NCBI GenBank assembly: GCA_947683425.1
Contig: CANTUQ010000031.1
Location: forward strand, 4,103,001-4,167,000
Direction of reading: 5' to 3'
Length of the DNA stretch: 64,000 nucleotides
Origin: Excoecaria cochinchinensis
Taxonomy: Eukaryota; Streptophyta; Magnoliopsida; Malpighiales; Euphorbiaceae
Shown: positions 23,303-35,035 of the stretch, in pieces
Numbering within the stretch: position 1 is the first letter of the stretch
Layout: the number at the start of each line of letters is the position of its first letter
Notes under the pieces: generated by a model
Told to the model about the DNA's origin: nothing
Databases searched by the model: none
The model's input: the letters and a program-made list of their open reading frames with translations, nothing else
Made by a program: the position numbers and the translations under genes

Positions 23303-24547
23303 CAGATTTGCCCAAATCTGCACTTTTCCTACTCTTTTCACACTCAATCATTCATACATGCAACCAACACAAACAAACACTTACCTCAAGCCTCCTGCAC
23401 AACGCCACAACATTCTCAAGCCACATAAACACATTTTACAAAATAATCACATCAATTCATCATGGATTCACTCTCAACTAAACTCAAAATTCACTAACAC
23501 AACATGTTCATGCTCCAAAAACATATACTATCTTCACTATATCATCAACATTTCACTATAAATCACTACTTAATTTAAACATGCATTCAACCAAACAAAA
23601 CACTCAAGGTTACTAATGACATGCAATCACAAGATAGAATTGATCCAAAGAGGAAAATAGGGGAAAAACATAATCCACCAACACATCTCCCAAGCACTTG
23701 CATGCACTCAAACACACTTCAAATCAAAGCTCTCAAACATTCCCAAACCTAGAAAATGAAGCTTCAACCCGGCTCTTCACAATCCCACCTTGTCTTTACC
23801 TTTGCTCTTCCTTCTCTCTTCCGATTCTTGCACAAACCAAATCAAAACAATTACTCCAAAAACCCAAGAACAAAACCTTATAAAACCCAACCAAAACCGA
23901 AGAAGGAGAAGAAGAAAAGAACCCCAAGAAAACCCATCCACTTACCTCTTACAATCCTTCAAGAACTTAGCTCAAAAACTTCAAGAAAACACAAGAGGGA
24001 AAGGTTGAGAGCAGAAATGGTATCAAGAGGGAGAGAGAGGACGGAAAAGAAGAAGAAAAGAGAGAGAGAGCTAGCTTCCACGGGAAGCTGGGCAAAAATT
24101 CTGCCCTTCCCTTCCCTCTCTCCTACTTTACCATTAATGCTCACCTACCCTTGCCACTTGTCACAATCTTAGAGAATCAAACCAATCACTTTGATTTAAT
24201 CCACTCTTAGCACCATACATAACCCACACACAACCATCTCTTATACAAATATCTTCAATGCACCAAACTTCACTCACACCATATTATTTCTTATAATCCA
24301 CTTTACATCCAAGGCACCAAACACACTAAAACCACACAATAAAATCCCTTAACCCACTACATCCTACTACCATACACTACAAGCACACACACTAACATTT
24401 CCTTCACTTAACTCATTACTTAATTAATTAATTTCTTACCAAATAATTTCTTATTATCTAAATTTCCTCTTACCCAAAATATGAAAATAGCCTTACTTCC
24501 CTTACTTACCACGCAGATTTCGGCCAGGCCCTTTTTGGGTTGTTACA

Positions 24548-24563
24548 ATCACTCCCCATTAAA
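24548..24563 (-). promoter_or_regulatory. Polypurine tract of J, internal region 1
   Basis: Minus strand TTTAATGGGGAGTGAT lies directly before the LTR start at 24547. Copy 2 is at 28532-28547 with AAGGGGGAGTGAT. Confidence 0.7.
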
Positions 24564-24585
24564 GAAATTTCGTCCTCGAAATTTC
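24564..24585 (-). other. Pre-PPT stem-loop of J, copy 1
   Basis: GAAATTTCG and CGAAATTTC around a 4-base loop, a perfect 9-bp stem, next to the PPT. In full chromoviruses this DNA encodes the last residues (NFEDEIL-type) of the integrase; here no integrase exists. Confidence 0.7.
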
Positions 24586-24641
24586 CCCGCTAGCCACTTA
24601 AATCCAAACAACCTAAAGCTCAAAACCGAACTTAACAAAGG

Positions 24642-25838
24642 CTAAAAACACAACTTACCGGAAGGTCCCGCTCGATCCGTTGCATCCTCTCCTCGCATAG
24701 CGTATACTCGCGAACGCGCATACACTTCTTCGGTTTGCGGCTTCTGCACTATTTCTGACGGCGCTTGAGAAGGACGTCCACTGGCTCTTCCACTCTGATT
24801 CCCCCTTGCTCTCTGACCACTTGCTCTACTCTCGGGTCTATCCTGAAGCTCTTTATGGTCCGGACAATTTGCCACCATATGCTCTTGACTGCCACATCTA
24901 AAGCACGCTCCAGAGATCCTTCTGCACTCGCCCCAATGGCGCTTATGACAATGCTTGCACTCCGGGATCACACTTCCCTTACTAGAAGGTGGCGCTACAC
25001 TCCCGACTTCCGAACGCACCGGAACCGAACTATTCATACCCTGGCCACTCGGAACACCTCTCAACTTCTTACCACTTCCTATCCCACCATCCGGTGCTTT
25101 CCTCTTGCTCTCAATTCTCTGCTTGATCACCTCAGATTCCTCTAACTTCATTGCCGCTGCAACAAGCTGATAATACCCCACTAGTTGCAAGACCATCATC
25201 GCAGACAAAGGACTTCTAATCACCTCACGTAATCCCTCTTGGAAGTGTCTACATCTGAACTCATCCGTCAACAACTGCTCAGGCACATACTTACTCAACC
25301 GGCTGAATTCCTTATCATACTCACTCACGGTCATACCCCACTGCTTCAGACTAATGAACTCTCTCCACTTGGCTTCCTGGTATGCCTTCGTCACATACTT
25401 CTGTTCAAACTCTTGCTTGAAGAATTCCCAAGTCAACTCGACTGGTCTTTGAGGATTTCGCATCACAAGCTCCCACCAATCATACGCTGACCCTTGAAGA
25501 AATGACACTGCACAAAGCACTCTCTGGTCTGCAAGACATCTAATCTCTTACAAAATCCGACCTACCCTCTTAAGCCAAAACTTGGCCACATCAGATCGAT
25601 CCATAGCAGTCCCATAAAAGTCTTCTGCTCCTCTCTTTCTTAATAACTCAGTCGGGGCCTTAGGAGCAATTAACCTTTCCACTAACTGAAGCAAACCTTG
25701 CACTAGGACCGGATTCTCAAGACCTAAACCCACACCAGGAACCTCTTCTTGCTGACGCTGCGGAGCAGGTTGCTCACCTCTCACTACACTTGCACTACTA
25801 ACCGTCTCACCCACTTTCTCACTTGGATCAGACTCCAT
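24642..25838 (-). pseudogene. J gag, copy 1 (one in-frame stop)
   Basis: ATG at 25838; 96 codons to a TAA at 25548-25550, then the same frame continues to 24642. Content: N-terminal leader (ESDPSEKVGETV), capsid-type segment with GSAYDWWELV, basic linker, zinc region with CKHC and CFRCGSQEHMVANC, and a tail ending KLCF. The frame stops where protease would begin in A and H, so the loss of pol is clean. Apart from the TAA the frame is intact. The same TAA is in copy 2, so it predates the duplication or was spread by it. Confidence 0.85.
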
Positions 25839-25951
25839 CTAGACACTACACAAGACAAGACACATCTGCATTAGGCCACGACACAAAACCGACTCTCATG
25901 CAAGGACTCGACATAAAACAAACAAAGACAACCAGAACCGCCTAAACCAGT

Positions 25952-25963
25952 GCTCTGATACCA
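25952..25963 (-). promoter_or_regulatory. Primer-binding site of J, internal region 1
   Basis: TGGTATCAGAGC on the minus strand, 5 bases inside LTR J2. Confidence 0.85.
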
Positions 25964-25968
25964 CAAAC

Positions 25969-28531
25969 TGTAACACCCCAGCCGCCGCCGCCGTTGGAAG
26001 GGCACCGGCGGGCGCGCTACCCGACACTCACTCACGACGCGACATACATAAAGCGGAAGCATTTATTAACCATATTAATGACAAAACATACATCATATCA
26101 TAAATAATCAGAATATAGTTATACAATATCCAAAAGATTACATATTAAATCCTTTACAAAACTTAATACACATACTAAAAGAATTACAGGAGGAGACAAA
26201 ATAAATAGCTCTACTCCTAGGTGGCCAGCCTGCAGATGCGCAACACGAACCAGTCTCCCAAAAATCCTTCACGCTACCTGCACGGGATAAAAGCCTGTGC
26301 TAAGCGATAATGCTTTGTGGGGAGAAACAACACAACAGAACACTATACAATATACTGAGCATAAAGTACAGAATTCACAAGGTACAGAGAACAGGAGTAT
26401 ATAAATGTTAAGTTATCAAGAATCACTATACAAGATCAGAATTAAGACAGAAAGCACGGAGCAACTATCATGAACATAATCATGCACTATTCAAAACACT
26501 TCACTATACAATACAAGACACTACACATAATAGCCTGAAATCAATGGTGGAGGATACGAGAACACGGCACGGGAGACAGAAGCCTCAAAATAGTTTTATA
26601 CCCGAAGGTAGCGCAGGAGACCGGAGTCTCAAAACATTTTATCACTACACGGAAGATGACCATCTCGGAGGTCGACCGCTTCGCCCAAACGGGGCAGACA
26701 CGGGCAACTGCACTCACTAACCCTTCTCAAGCATGCTTAATTATCCAATACCTTGACACTTCAGGCTCGTCAACACATTCGCTAACACTACTACACAAAA
26801 ACAAAACAAGGTTCGACACAAGACTCTAACCTCAATTAAATTCATAACAAGACACTAGCACATTGATATCACGAGTCATAAGCACACACATATTTCATGC
26901 AATAGTGAGAAACCGTGCAAAGTAGAACAAAATAAATGCATTCAGAAAACAGGGCAAGTAGGTAGGGCCTCTGTCGTGATCGCGATAAGTGTCGCGCTCG
27001 CGATAGAGTACAGGGCACCTCCTCGCGAGCTCGAGCCAGAAGACCTGCTCGCGACGAAGCACGCTAGGCATATTCGCACAACCAAGCTCTGTCGCGCTCT
27101 CGACAATGTCGCGGTCGCAATAGAGACCAATTTCTTTTACCCTCGCGCGCACGCTCGGCAGCATTCTCGCGCGGGGACTCGGCTATCGAGCTCTCTGTCG
27201 CGCTCGCGACAATATCGTGATCGCGACAGAGGGCTCTTCAAGAACAAGGGCCAAGACCGCATTCTGTCGCAATTGCGACAGAACCCAGATTTGCCCAAAT
27301 CTACACTTTTCCTACTCTTTTCACACTCAATCATTCATACATGCAACCAACACAAACAAACACTTACCTCAAGCCTCCTGCACAACGCCACAACATTCTC
27401 AAACCACATAAACACATTTTACACAATAATCACATCAATTCATCATGGATTCACTCTCAACTAAACTCAAAATTCACTAACAGAACATGCTCATACTCCA
27501 AAAACATATACTATCTTCACTATATCATCAACATTTCACTATAAATCACTTCTTAATTTAAAAATGCATTCAACCAAACAAAACACTCAAGGTTACTAAT
27601 GACATGCAATCACAAGATAGAATTGATCCAAAGAGGAAAATAGGGGAAAAACATAATCCACCAACACAGCTCCCAACCACTTGCATGCACTCAAACACAC
27701 TTCAAATCAAAGCTCTCAAACATTCCCAAACCTGGAAAATGAAGCTTCAACCCGGCTCTTCACAAGCCCACCTTGTCTTTACCTTTGCTCTTCCTTCTCT
27801 CATCCGATTCTTGCACAAACCAAATCAAAACAATTACTCCAAAAACCCAAGAACAAAACCTTATAAAACCCAACCAAAACCGAAGAAGGAGAAGAGGAAA
27901 AGAACCCCAAGAAAACCCATCCACTTACCTCTTACAATCCTTCAAGAACTTAGCTCAAAAACTTCAAGAAAACACAAGAGGGAAAGGTTGAGAGCAGAAA
28001 ATGGTATCAAGAGGGAGAGAGAGGACGGAAAAGAAGAAGAAAAGAGAGAGAGAGCTAGCTTCCACGGGAAGCTGGGCAAAAATTCTGCCCTTCCCTTCCC
28101 TCTCTCCTACTTTACCATTAATGCTCACCTACCCTTGCCACTTATCACAATCTTTGAGAATCAAACCAATCACTTTGATTTAATCCACTCTTAGCACCAT
28201 ACATAACCCACACACAACCATCTCTTATACAAATATCTTCAATGCACCAAAGTTTACTCACACCATATTATTTCTTATAATCCACTTTACATCCAAGGCA
28301 CCAAACACACTAAAACCACACAATAAAATCCCTTAACCCACTACATCCTACTACCATACACTACAAGCACACACACTAACATTTCCTTCACTTAACTTAT
28401 TACTTAATTAATTAATTCTTTAGCAAATAATTTCTTTTTATCTAAATTTCCTCTTACCCAAAATACGAAAATAGCCTTACTTCCCTTACTTACCACGCAG
28501 ATTTCGGCCAGGCCCTTTTTGGGTTGTTACA
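25969..28531 (-). repeat. LTR J2 (shared middle LTR)
   Basis: Ends TGTTACA/TGTAACA as in J1. It serves as 5' LTR for gag copy 1 and 3' LTR for gag copy 2. Stem-loop at 26300 is degenerate (TAAGCGATAATGCTTTG). The palindrome cluster spans 26970-27290; its last palindrome (27263-27284) is perfect although its centre reads CAATTG rather than CGATCG. Confidence 0.88.
26970..27290 (-). repeat. Palindrome cluster in LTR J2
   Basis: Same layout as J1, with TGTCGTGATCGCGATAAG, CTCTGTCGCGCTCTCGACA and further TGTCGCG/CGCGACA pairs. Confidence 0.75.
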
Positions 28532-28547
28532 ATCACTCCCCCTTAAA

Positions 28548-28569
28548 GAAATTTCGTCCTCGAAATTTC
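28548..28569 (-). other. Pre-PPT stem-loop of J, copy 2
   Basis: Identical 9-bp stem to copy 1, next to a polypurine run at 28532-28547. Confidence 0.7.
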
Positions 28570-28625
28570 CCCACTAGCCACTTAAATCAAAGCAACCCAA
28601 AGCTCAAAACCGAACTTAACAAAGG

Positions 28626-29822
28626 CTAAAAACAGAACTTACTGGAAGGTCCCGCTCGATCCGCTGCATCCTCTCATAGCATAGCGTATACTCGCGAACT
28701 CGCATACACTTCTTCGGTTTACGGCTTCTGCACTGTTTCTGATGGCGATTGAGAAGGACATCCACTGGATCTTCCACTCTGATTCCCCCTTGCTCTCTAA
28801 CCACTTGCTCTACTCTCGGGTCTATCCTGAAGCTCTTTACGGTCCGGACAATTTGCCACCATATGCTCTTGACTGCCACATCTAAAGCATGCTCCAGAGA
28901 TCCTTCTGTACTCGCCCCAATGGCGCTTATGACAATGCTCGCACTCCGGGATCACACTTCCCTTACTAGAAGGTGGCACTACACTCCCCACTTCCGAACG
29001 TACCGGAACCGAACTCTTCACACCCTGGCCACTCGGAACACCTCTCGACTTCTTACCACTTCCTATCCCACCATCCGGTACTTTCCTCTTGCTCTCAATT
29101 CTCTGCTTGATCACCTCAGATTCCTCTAACTTCATTGCCGCTGCAACAAGCTGATAATACCCCACTGGTTGCAAGACCATCATCGCAGACAAAGGACCTC
29201 TAATCACCTCATGTAATCCATCTTGGAAGTGTCTACATCCGAACTCATCCGTCAACAACTGCTCAGGCACATACTTACTCAACCGGCTGAATTCCTTATC
29301 ATACTCACTCACGGTCATACCCCGATGCTTCAGACAAATGAACTCTCTCCACTTGGCTTCCTGGTATGCCTTCGTCACATACTTCTGTTCAAACTCTTGC
29401 TTGAAGAATTCCCAAGTCAAATCGACTGGTCTTTGAGGATTTCGCATCACAAGCTCCCACCAATCATACGCTGACCCTTGAAGCAATGACACTGCACAAA
29501 GTACTCTCTGGTCTGCATGACATCTAATCTCTTACAAAATCCGACCTACCCTCTTAAGCCAAAACTTGGCCACATCAGATTGATCCATAGCAGTCCCATA
29601 AAAGTCTTCTGCTCCTCTCTTTCTTAATAACTCAGTCGGGGCCTTAGGAGCAGTTAACCTTTCCACTAACTGAAGCAAACCTTGCACTAGGACCAGATTC
29701 TCAAGACCTAAACCCACACCAGGAACCTCTTCTTGCTGACGCTGCGGAGCAGGTTGCTCACCTCTCACTACACTTGCACTACCAACCGTCTCACCCACGT
29801 TCTCACTTGGATCAGACTCCAT
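28626..29822 (-). pseudogene. J gag, copy 2 (in-frame stops)
   Basis: Near-identical to copy 1. ATG at 29822, the same in-frame TAA near 29532, then an open frame to a second stop at 28797 where copy 1 reads on; homologous sequence continues to about 28626. Zinc-knuckle residues CFRCGSQEHMVANC are kept. Gag would form particles and package RNA; with two stops a full product needs readthrough. Confidence 0.83.
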
Positions 29823-29935
29823 CTAGACACTACACAAGACAAGACACATCTGCATTAGGCCACGACACAAAACCGACTCTCATGCAAGGACTCGACATAA
29901 AACAAACAAAGACAACCAGAACCGCCTAAACCGGT

Positions 29936-29947
29936 GCTCTGATACCA
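29936..29947 (-). promoter_or_regulatory. Primer-binding site of J, internal region 2
   Basis: TGGTATCAGAGC on the minus strand, 5 bases inside LTR J3. Confidence 0.85.
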
Positions 29948-30281
29948 CAAACTGGAACACCCCCGCCGCCGCCCCCGTTGGAAGGGCGCCGGCGGGCGCT
30001 ACCCGACGCTCACTCACGACGCGACATACATAAAGCGAAAGCATTTATTAACCATATTAATAACAAAACATACATCATATCATAAATAATCAGAATATAG
30101 TTATACAATATCCAAAAGATTACATGTTAAATCCTTTACAAAACTTAATACACATACTAAAAGAATTACAGGAGGAGACAAAATAAATAACTCTACTCCT
30201 AGGTGGCCAGCCTGCAGATGCGCAATACGAACCAGTCTCCCAAAAATCCTTCACGCTACCTGCACGGGATAAAAGCCCGTG

Positions 30282-30299
30282 CTAAGCGATAACGCTTAG
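30282..30299 (-). other. Shared LTR stem-loop (J3)
   Basis: CTAAGCGATAACGCTTAG, perfect 7-bp stem. Confidence 0.75.
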
Positions 30300-30949
30300 T
30301 GGGGAGAAACAACACAACAGAACACTATACAAGATACTGAGCATAAAGTACAGAATTCACAAGGTACAGAGAACAGGAGTATATTAATATTAAGGTATCA
30401 AGAATCACTATACAAGATCAGAATTAAGACAGAAAGCACGGAGCAACTATCATGAACATAATCATGCACTATTCAAAACACTTCACTATACAATACCAGA
30501 CACTACACACAATAGTCTGAACTCAATGGTGGAGGATACGGGAACACGGCACGGGAGACAGAAGCCTCAAAATAGTTTTATACCCGAAGGTAACGCGGGA
30601 GACCGGAGTCTCAAAACATTTTATCACTACACAGAAGTTGACCATCTCGGAGGTTGACCGCTTCGCCCAAACGGGGCGAACACGGGCAGCTGCACTCACT
30701 AACCCTTCTTAAGCATGCTTAATTATCCAATACCTTGACACTTCAGGCTCGACAACACATTCGCTAACATGACAACACAAAATCAAAACAAGGTTCGACA
30801 TAAGACTCTAACCTCAATTAAATTCATAACAAGACACTAGTACATTGATATCACGAGTCATAAGCACACACATATTTCATGCAATAGTGAGAAACCATGC
30901 AAAGTAGAACAAAAGAAATGCATTCAGAAAATAGGGCAAGCAGGTAAGG

Positions 30950-31267
30950 CCTCTGTCGCGATCGCAACAAGTGTCATGCTCGCGACAGAGTACCGGGCAC
31001 CTCCTCGCGAGCTCGCACCAGAAGGCCTGCTCGCGGCGAAGCACGCTAGGCAGATTCGCACAACCAAGCTCTGTCGTGCTCGCAATAATGTCGCGGTCGC
31101 GACAGAGACCAATTTCTTTTCCCCTCGCGCGCACGCTCGGCAGCATTCTCGTGGGGGGACTCGGCTACCGAGCTCTCTGTCGCGCTCGCGACAATGTCGC
31201 GATCGCGACAGAGGGCTCTTCAAGAACAAGGGCCAAGACCGCATTCTGTCGCGATCGCGACAGAACC
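30950..31267 (-). repeat. Palindrome cluster in LTR J3
   Basis: Includes the perfect 22-bp palindrome at 31244-31265 (half-site TTCTGTCGCGA) and CTCTGTCGCGCTCGCGACA next to TGTCGCGATCGCGACAGAG. Confidence 0.8.
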
Positions 31268-32513
31268 CAGATTTGCCCAAATCTGCACTTTTCCTACTCT
31301 TTTCACACTCAATCATTCATACATGCAACCAACACATACAAACACTTACCTCAAGCCTCCTGCACAACGCCACAACATTCTCAAGCCACATAAACACATT
31401 TTACACAATAATCACATCAATTCATCATGGATTCACTCTCAACTAAACTCAAAATTCACTAACACAACATGCTCATGCTCCAAAAACATATACTATCTTC
31501 ACTATATCATCAACATTTCACTATAAATCACTACTTAATTTAAACATGCATTCAACCAAACAAAACACTCAAGGTTACTAATGACATGCAATCACAAGAT
31601 AGAATTGATCTAAAGAGGAAAATAGGGGAAAAACATAATCCACCAACACAGCTCCCAACCACTTGCATGCACTCAAACACACTTCAAATCAAAGCTCTCA
31701 AACATTCCCAAACCTTGAAAATGAAGCTTCAACCCGGCTCTTCACAATCCCACCTTGTCTTTACCTTTGCTCTTCCTTCTCTCTTCCGATTCTTGCACAA
31801 ACCAAATCAAAATAATTACTCCAAAAACCCAAGAACAAAACCTTATAAAACCCAACCAAAACCGAAGAAGGAGAAGAAGAAAAGAACCCCAAGAAAACCC
31901 ATCCACTTACCTCTTACAATCCTTCAAGAACTTAGCTCAAAAACTTCAAGAAAACACAAGAGGGAAAGGTTGAGAGCAGAAAATGGTATCAAGAGGGAGA
32001 GAGAGGACGGAAAAGAAGAAGAAAAGAGAGAGAGAGCTAGCTTCCACGGGAAGCTGGGCAAAAATTATGCCCTTCCCTTCCCTCTCTCCTACTTTACCAT
32101 TAATGCTCACCTACCCTTGCCACTTGTCACAATCTTAGAGAATCAAACCAATCACTTTGATTTAATCCACTCTTAGCACCATATATAACCCACACACAAC
32201 CATCTCTTATACAAATATCTTCAATGCACCAAACTTCACTCACACCATATTATTTCTTATAATCCACTTTACATCCAAGGCACCAAACACACTAAAACCA
32301 CACAATAAAATCCATTAACCCACTAAATCCTACTACCATACACTACAAGCACACACACTGACATTTCCTTCACTTAACTTATTTCTTAATTAATTAATTC
32401 CTGAGCAAATAATTTCTTATTATCTAAATTTCCTCTTACCCAAAATACGAAAATACCCTTACTTCCCTTACTTACCACGCAGATTCCGGCCAGGCCCTTT
32501 TTGGGTTGTTACA

Positions 32514-33268
32514 AGTACATTCCACTAATGGAATTTGCTTATAACAATAGTTTTCAGACAAGTATTGGTATGGCGCCATATGAAGTGTTATATGGTAGGA
32601 AGTGTCGAACGCTAATCTGCTAGCCAGAATTAGGTGAGCATAAGCTTGTTGGACTGGATTTGGTAAGAGATACAGAAGAAAAGGCTAAAATCATTCAGCA
32701 ATGATTGAAAGCAGCTAGTGACAGACAGAAGTCGTATGAGGATTTAAAAAGGAAGGATATTGAATTTAATGTGGGTGACAAGGTATTTTTAAAAGTGTCT
32801 CCTTGGAGAATGGTATTGAGGTTCGAAAAGAAAGGGAAATTGAGTCCGAGGTTTATTGGGCCATATGAAGTGTTGGATAAAGTGGGTTCAGTGGCTTACC
32901 GGTTAGCTCTGCCTCCGGCTTTAGCCGAACTCCACGATGTTTTTCATGTGTGTATGTTGTGGAAGTACCGATCAGATGAGTCTCATGTGATACCTGTGCA
33001 AGAAGTTGAGGTTCAACCGGATTTCTCTTACGATGAGAAACTGAAAGCAATTCTGGCAAGAGAGGTGAGGCAGCTTCGCAACATACATATTCCACTTGTG
33101 AAAGTTCTGTGGCAGCATCACGGAGTGGAAGAAGCAACATGGGAACCAGGAGCGGCTATGCGGGAGCAACATCCCCACCTATTTGACTCAGGTATGAATT
33201 TCGCGGACGAAATTCTTTTTAGGATGGAGAGTTATAATGGCCGGAAGTGTACCCTAGTGGTAAAGTGA
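32514..33268 (+). pseudogene. Element E integrase C-terminus and chromodomain
   Basis: Reading resumes after the second AGTAC with the integrase tail (MAPYEVLYGRKCR, stop near 32623 where CAG/TGG-type codons are expected, and TGA near 32703). The frame 32705-33268 has GDKVFLKVSPWR, KGKLSPRFIGPYEVL and then the chromodomain-like IPLVKVLWQHHGVEEATWEP. Chromodomains at the integrase end define chromoviruses and may steer insertion to heterochromatin by binding methylated histone H3. The frame runs through the PPT into the LTR because the expected earlier stop is missing. Confidence 0.82.
33196..33215 (+). other. Pre-PPT stem-loop of element E
   Basis: GAATTTCG-CGGA-CGAAATTC, perfect 8-bp stem; the PPT (AGGATGGAGAG) follows at 33221-33231. 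Matches the stem-loops of J and H. Confidence 0.65.
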
Positions 33269-33666
33269 TTCTTAGAGACAAGTATCAAATCTTTTTAAAA
33301 TTAAATTATCCTTAGAGATAGATATCAAATCTTTTTGAATTCAAAAAGATATTTACAAGATAAAATTAAATCTTTTTTGAATTCAAATCATCTTTTAGAA
33401 GATAAAATTAAATCTTTTCAAAATCAAATTATCTTTTAGAAGATAAAATCAAATCTTTGATATTTATCCTAAGGATAAACGTAAAATAAAAAATGCATTT
33501 ATCCACCAAATCGCCACTAGGCTCCGACCGATGGGCATCCCTCGAACGAGGGACGGACATCGGTCAGGAGGGCAGCCTTGCCTTTCAAGCGGTGGGCATC
33601 CACTCGCACGAGGGACAGACTTCCCTGCAATGCAAGCGGTGGGCACCCCCTCGTGCAAGGGATGGG
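33233..33666 (+). repeat. Chimeric segment at the start of the 3' LTR of E
   Basis: The first 38 bases (33233-33270, TATAATGGCCGG...) are an LTR start. Then 33271-33666 matches the LTR X sequence that flanks the 5' LTR at about 14985-15375, including the GGGCATCCCTCG array and TTTATCCTAAGGAT. At 33667 the LTR starts again with the same 38 bases. Confidence 0.7.
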
Positions 33667-34699
33667 TGTAATGGCCGGAAGTGTACCCTAGTGGTAAAGT
33701 GATTAATTGTGAGCAGTGAGCATGCTAAATTGAAGTGTGTTAAAATCTGGATTAATTGTAAATGAGTAAGGATTAAATTGTAAGTGATTGAGGACCTAAT
33801 TGAAGAAATAAATAGTTTGAGTGACCTATTAGTTAATGTGCATGTTAAGTCTTAAACAAGTTTAATTAGAGGCTAATGAAGTTAACAAAAGCAGAATGGG
33901 ATTACTGGAAACCTAGTGGAATCCGGGTGTCCATCGATGGAGCTGCCACCTAATCCCATAACATGCAATATAAGCTTTTGGTGGAGAGAGAAATGTTAAT
34001 GGAATTGCATGTGTTTACAGCTACTCTTTTCTCTCAAATTCTGCTTCTTCTTCTTCTTCTTACTCGTCCATCTCTTAGGAAACCTGTAAATGTTTAGTTA
34101 TTGGTTGCTTATGTTTAGAATCTGAAATTCAGCAAGGTAAGAGTTGATTGCTTGTGCCTTTCTTCTTCTTCTATTTCTAGATCTTTGAATTTCTGTGGAT
34201 ATTGTGATGGGTATCACAATTATGGAAATTGGACTTGATTTGGTAGCTGAAGAATTGAAGAAGAGCAAGGGAAAGGCCAAAGTTGGTGAATCTAGTGTGA
34301 AGTGAGCAATAAGAGCTTAAGCGACAAGGTTTGGGAAACTTGCTTTGTTTTGGTTATGTGTTAGTTGATTTTGTTACATTAAATGTTAAATGTTGGAACT
34401 TGGGTATTTGCTGTGTGATTAGTATGAAAATTGGTTAGTATGTGTTTCTTGAGAAACTCTAATGGCATGTGAATAAGAGATGCCTATAACGTAACGAACT
34501 ATAACTAGGGTTGTGGAACATGTAATTTACCTAATTCTATGCATCTTGAATTGAGTTAATTGAAATGGAAATTGTGTAATATGCTAGTTAATAAGTTGGT
34601 TGGCATATGGATATAAGAGTGAAATGGTTAAATGGTAAGTCTTGTGAATGATATGCGGAAAGAGGTTGTTTGCACCATTGTGATTTGCAACTTCTGCAT

Positions 34700-35035
34700 A
34701 GGTCACGGTGACAATTGAGAGATTGCCACCGTGAGGTATGCAAAGTTTGCATTCTGCCTAGTTGTGATTGGTACGTGACGGTGACAACCAAATGGTTGTG
34801 ACTGTGAGGTACCTTGATTTACATTCTGCCTTGCACCAAGGGAGTATATCACGGTGACAACCAAAATGGTTGTGACCGTGAGACACTCAAGAGTTGCATT
34901 CTGTTTGGGTAATTGGTGTATGTCACAGTGACAACTAAAATGGTTGTGACCATGAGATACCCTAGATTACATTCTGCTTTGAAATCTTTGGTATGTCACG
35001 GTGACAACCAAAATGGTTGTGACCGTAAGGTACCC
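34700..35035 (+). repeat. Five-copy 73-bp hairpin array in the 3' LTR of E
   Basis: Same array as at 16406, with GTCACGGTGACAACC / GGTTGTGACCGTGAG arms; single-base changes differ between the two LTR copies. Confidence 0.8.

Larger units (their letters stand above)
22004..24547 (-). repeat. LTR J1
   Basis: Minus strand starts TGTAACAACCCAAAAAGGG at 24547 and ends GGGGTTGTTACA at 22004. It carries the stem-loop at 22335, a GCATGC motif near 22750 and a palindrome cluster at 23005-23300. It is downstream of gag copy 1 on the sense strand, hence the 3' LTR of the array. The reading frames across 23350-24170 are low-complexity His/Asn/Lys-rich and look non-coding. Confidence 0.88.
22004..32513 (-). 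mobile_element. Complex J: LTR-gag-LTR-gag-LTR, gag-only retrotransposon array in E
   Basis: Three LTRs (22004-24547, 25969-28531, 29953-32513) and two short internal regions (about 1.4 kb each) share one orientation and one pair of AGTAC duplications. Each internal region holds PBS, gag and PPT but no protease, RT, RNase H or integrase. Gag-only LTR elements are a described class of non-autonomous plant retrotransposon; mobilisation would depend on enzymes of a relative. The shared middle LTR points to recombination between LTRs of two copies, or insertion of a tandem product. Confidence 0.88.
29953..32513 (-). repeat. LTR J3 (5' LTR of the array)
   Basis: Sense start TGTAACAACCC at 32513; sense end GGGGTGTTCCA at 29953, where one base of the usual TGTTACA has changed. 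Stem-loop at 30282-30299 is perfect. The palindrome cluster runs from 30950 to 31267; the palindrome at 31244-31265 is a perfect 22-mer. Confidence 0.88.

Noticed and set aside
23358..24172. His/Asn/Lys-rich frames in LTR J (also at 27341-28194 and 31194-32176)
   Set aside because: They recur because the LTR is repeated. Composition follows CA/AAC-rich DNA and frames overlap without a conserved one.
24765..25145. Plus-strand frames opposite J gag
   Set aside because: Antisense shadows of a well-supported gag on the minus strand.
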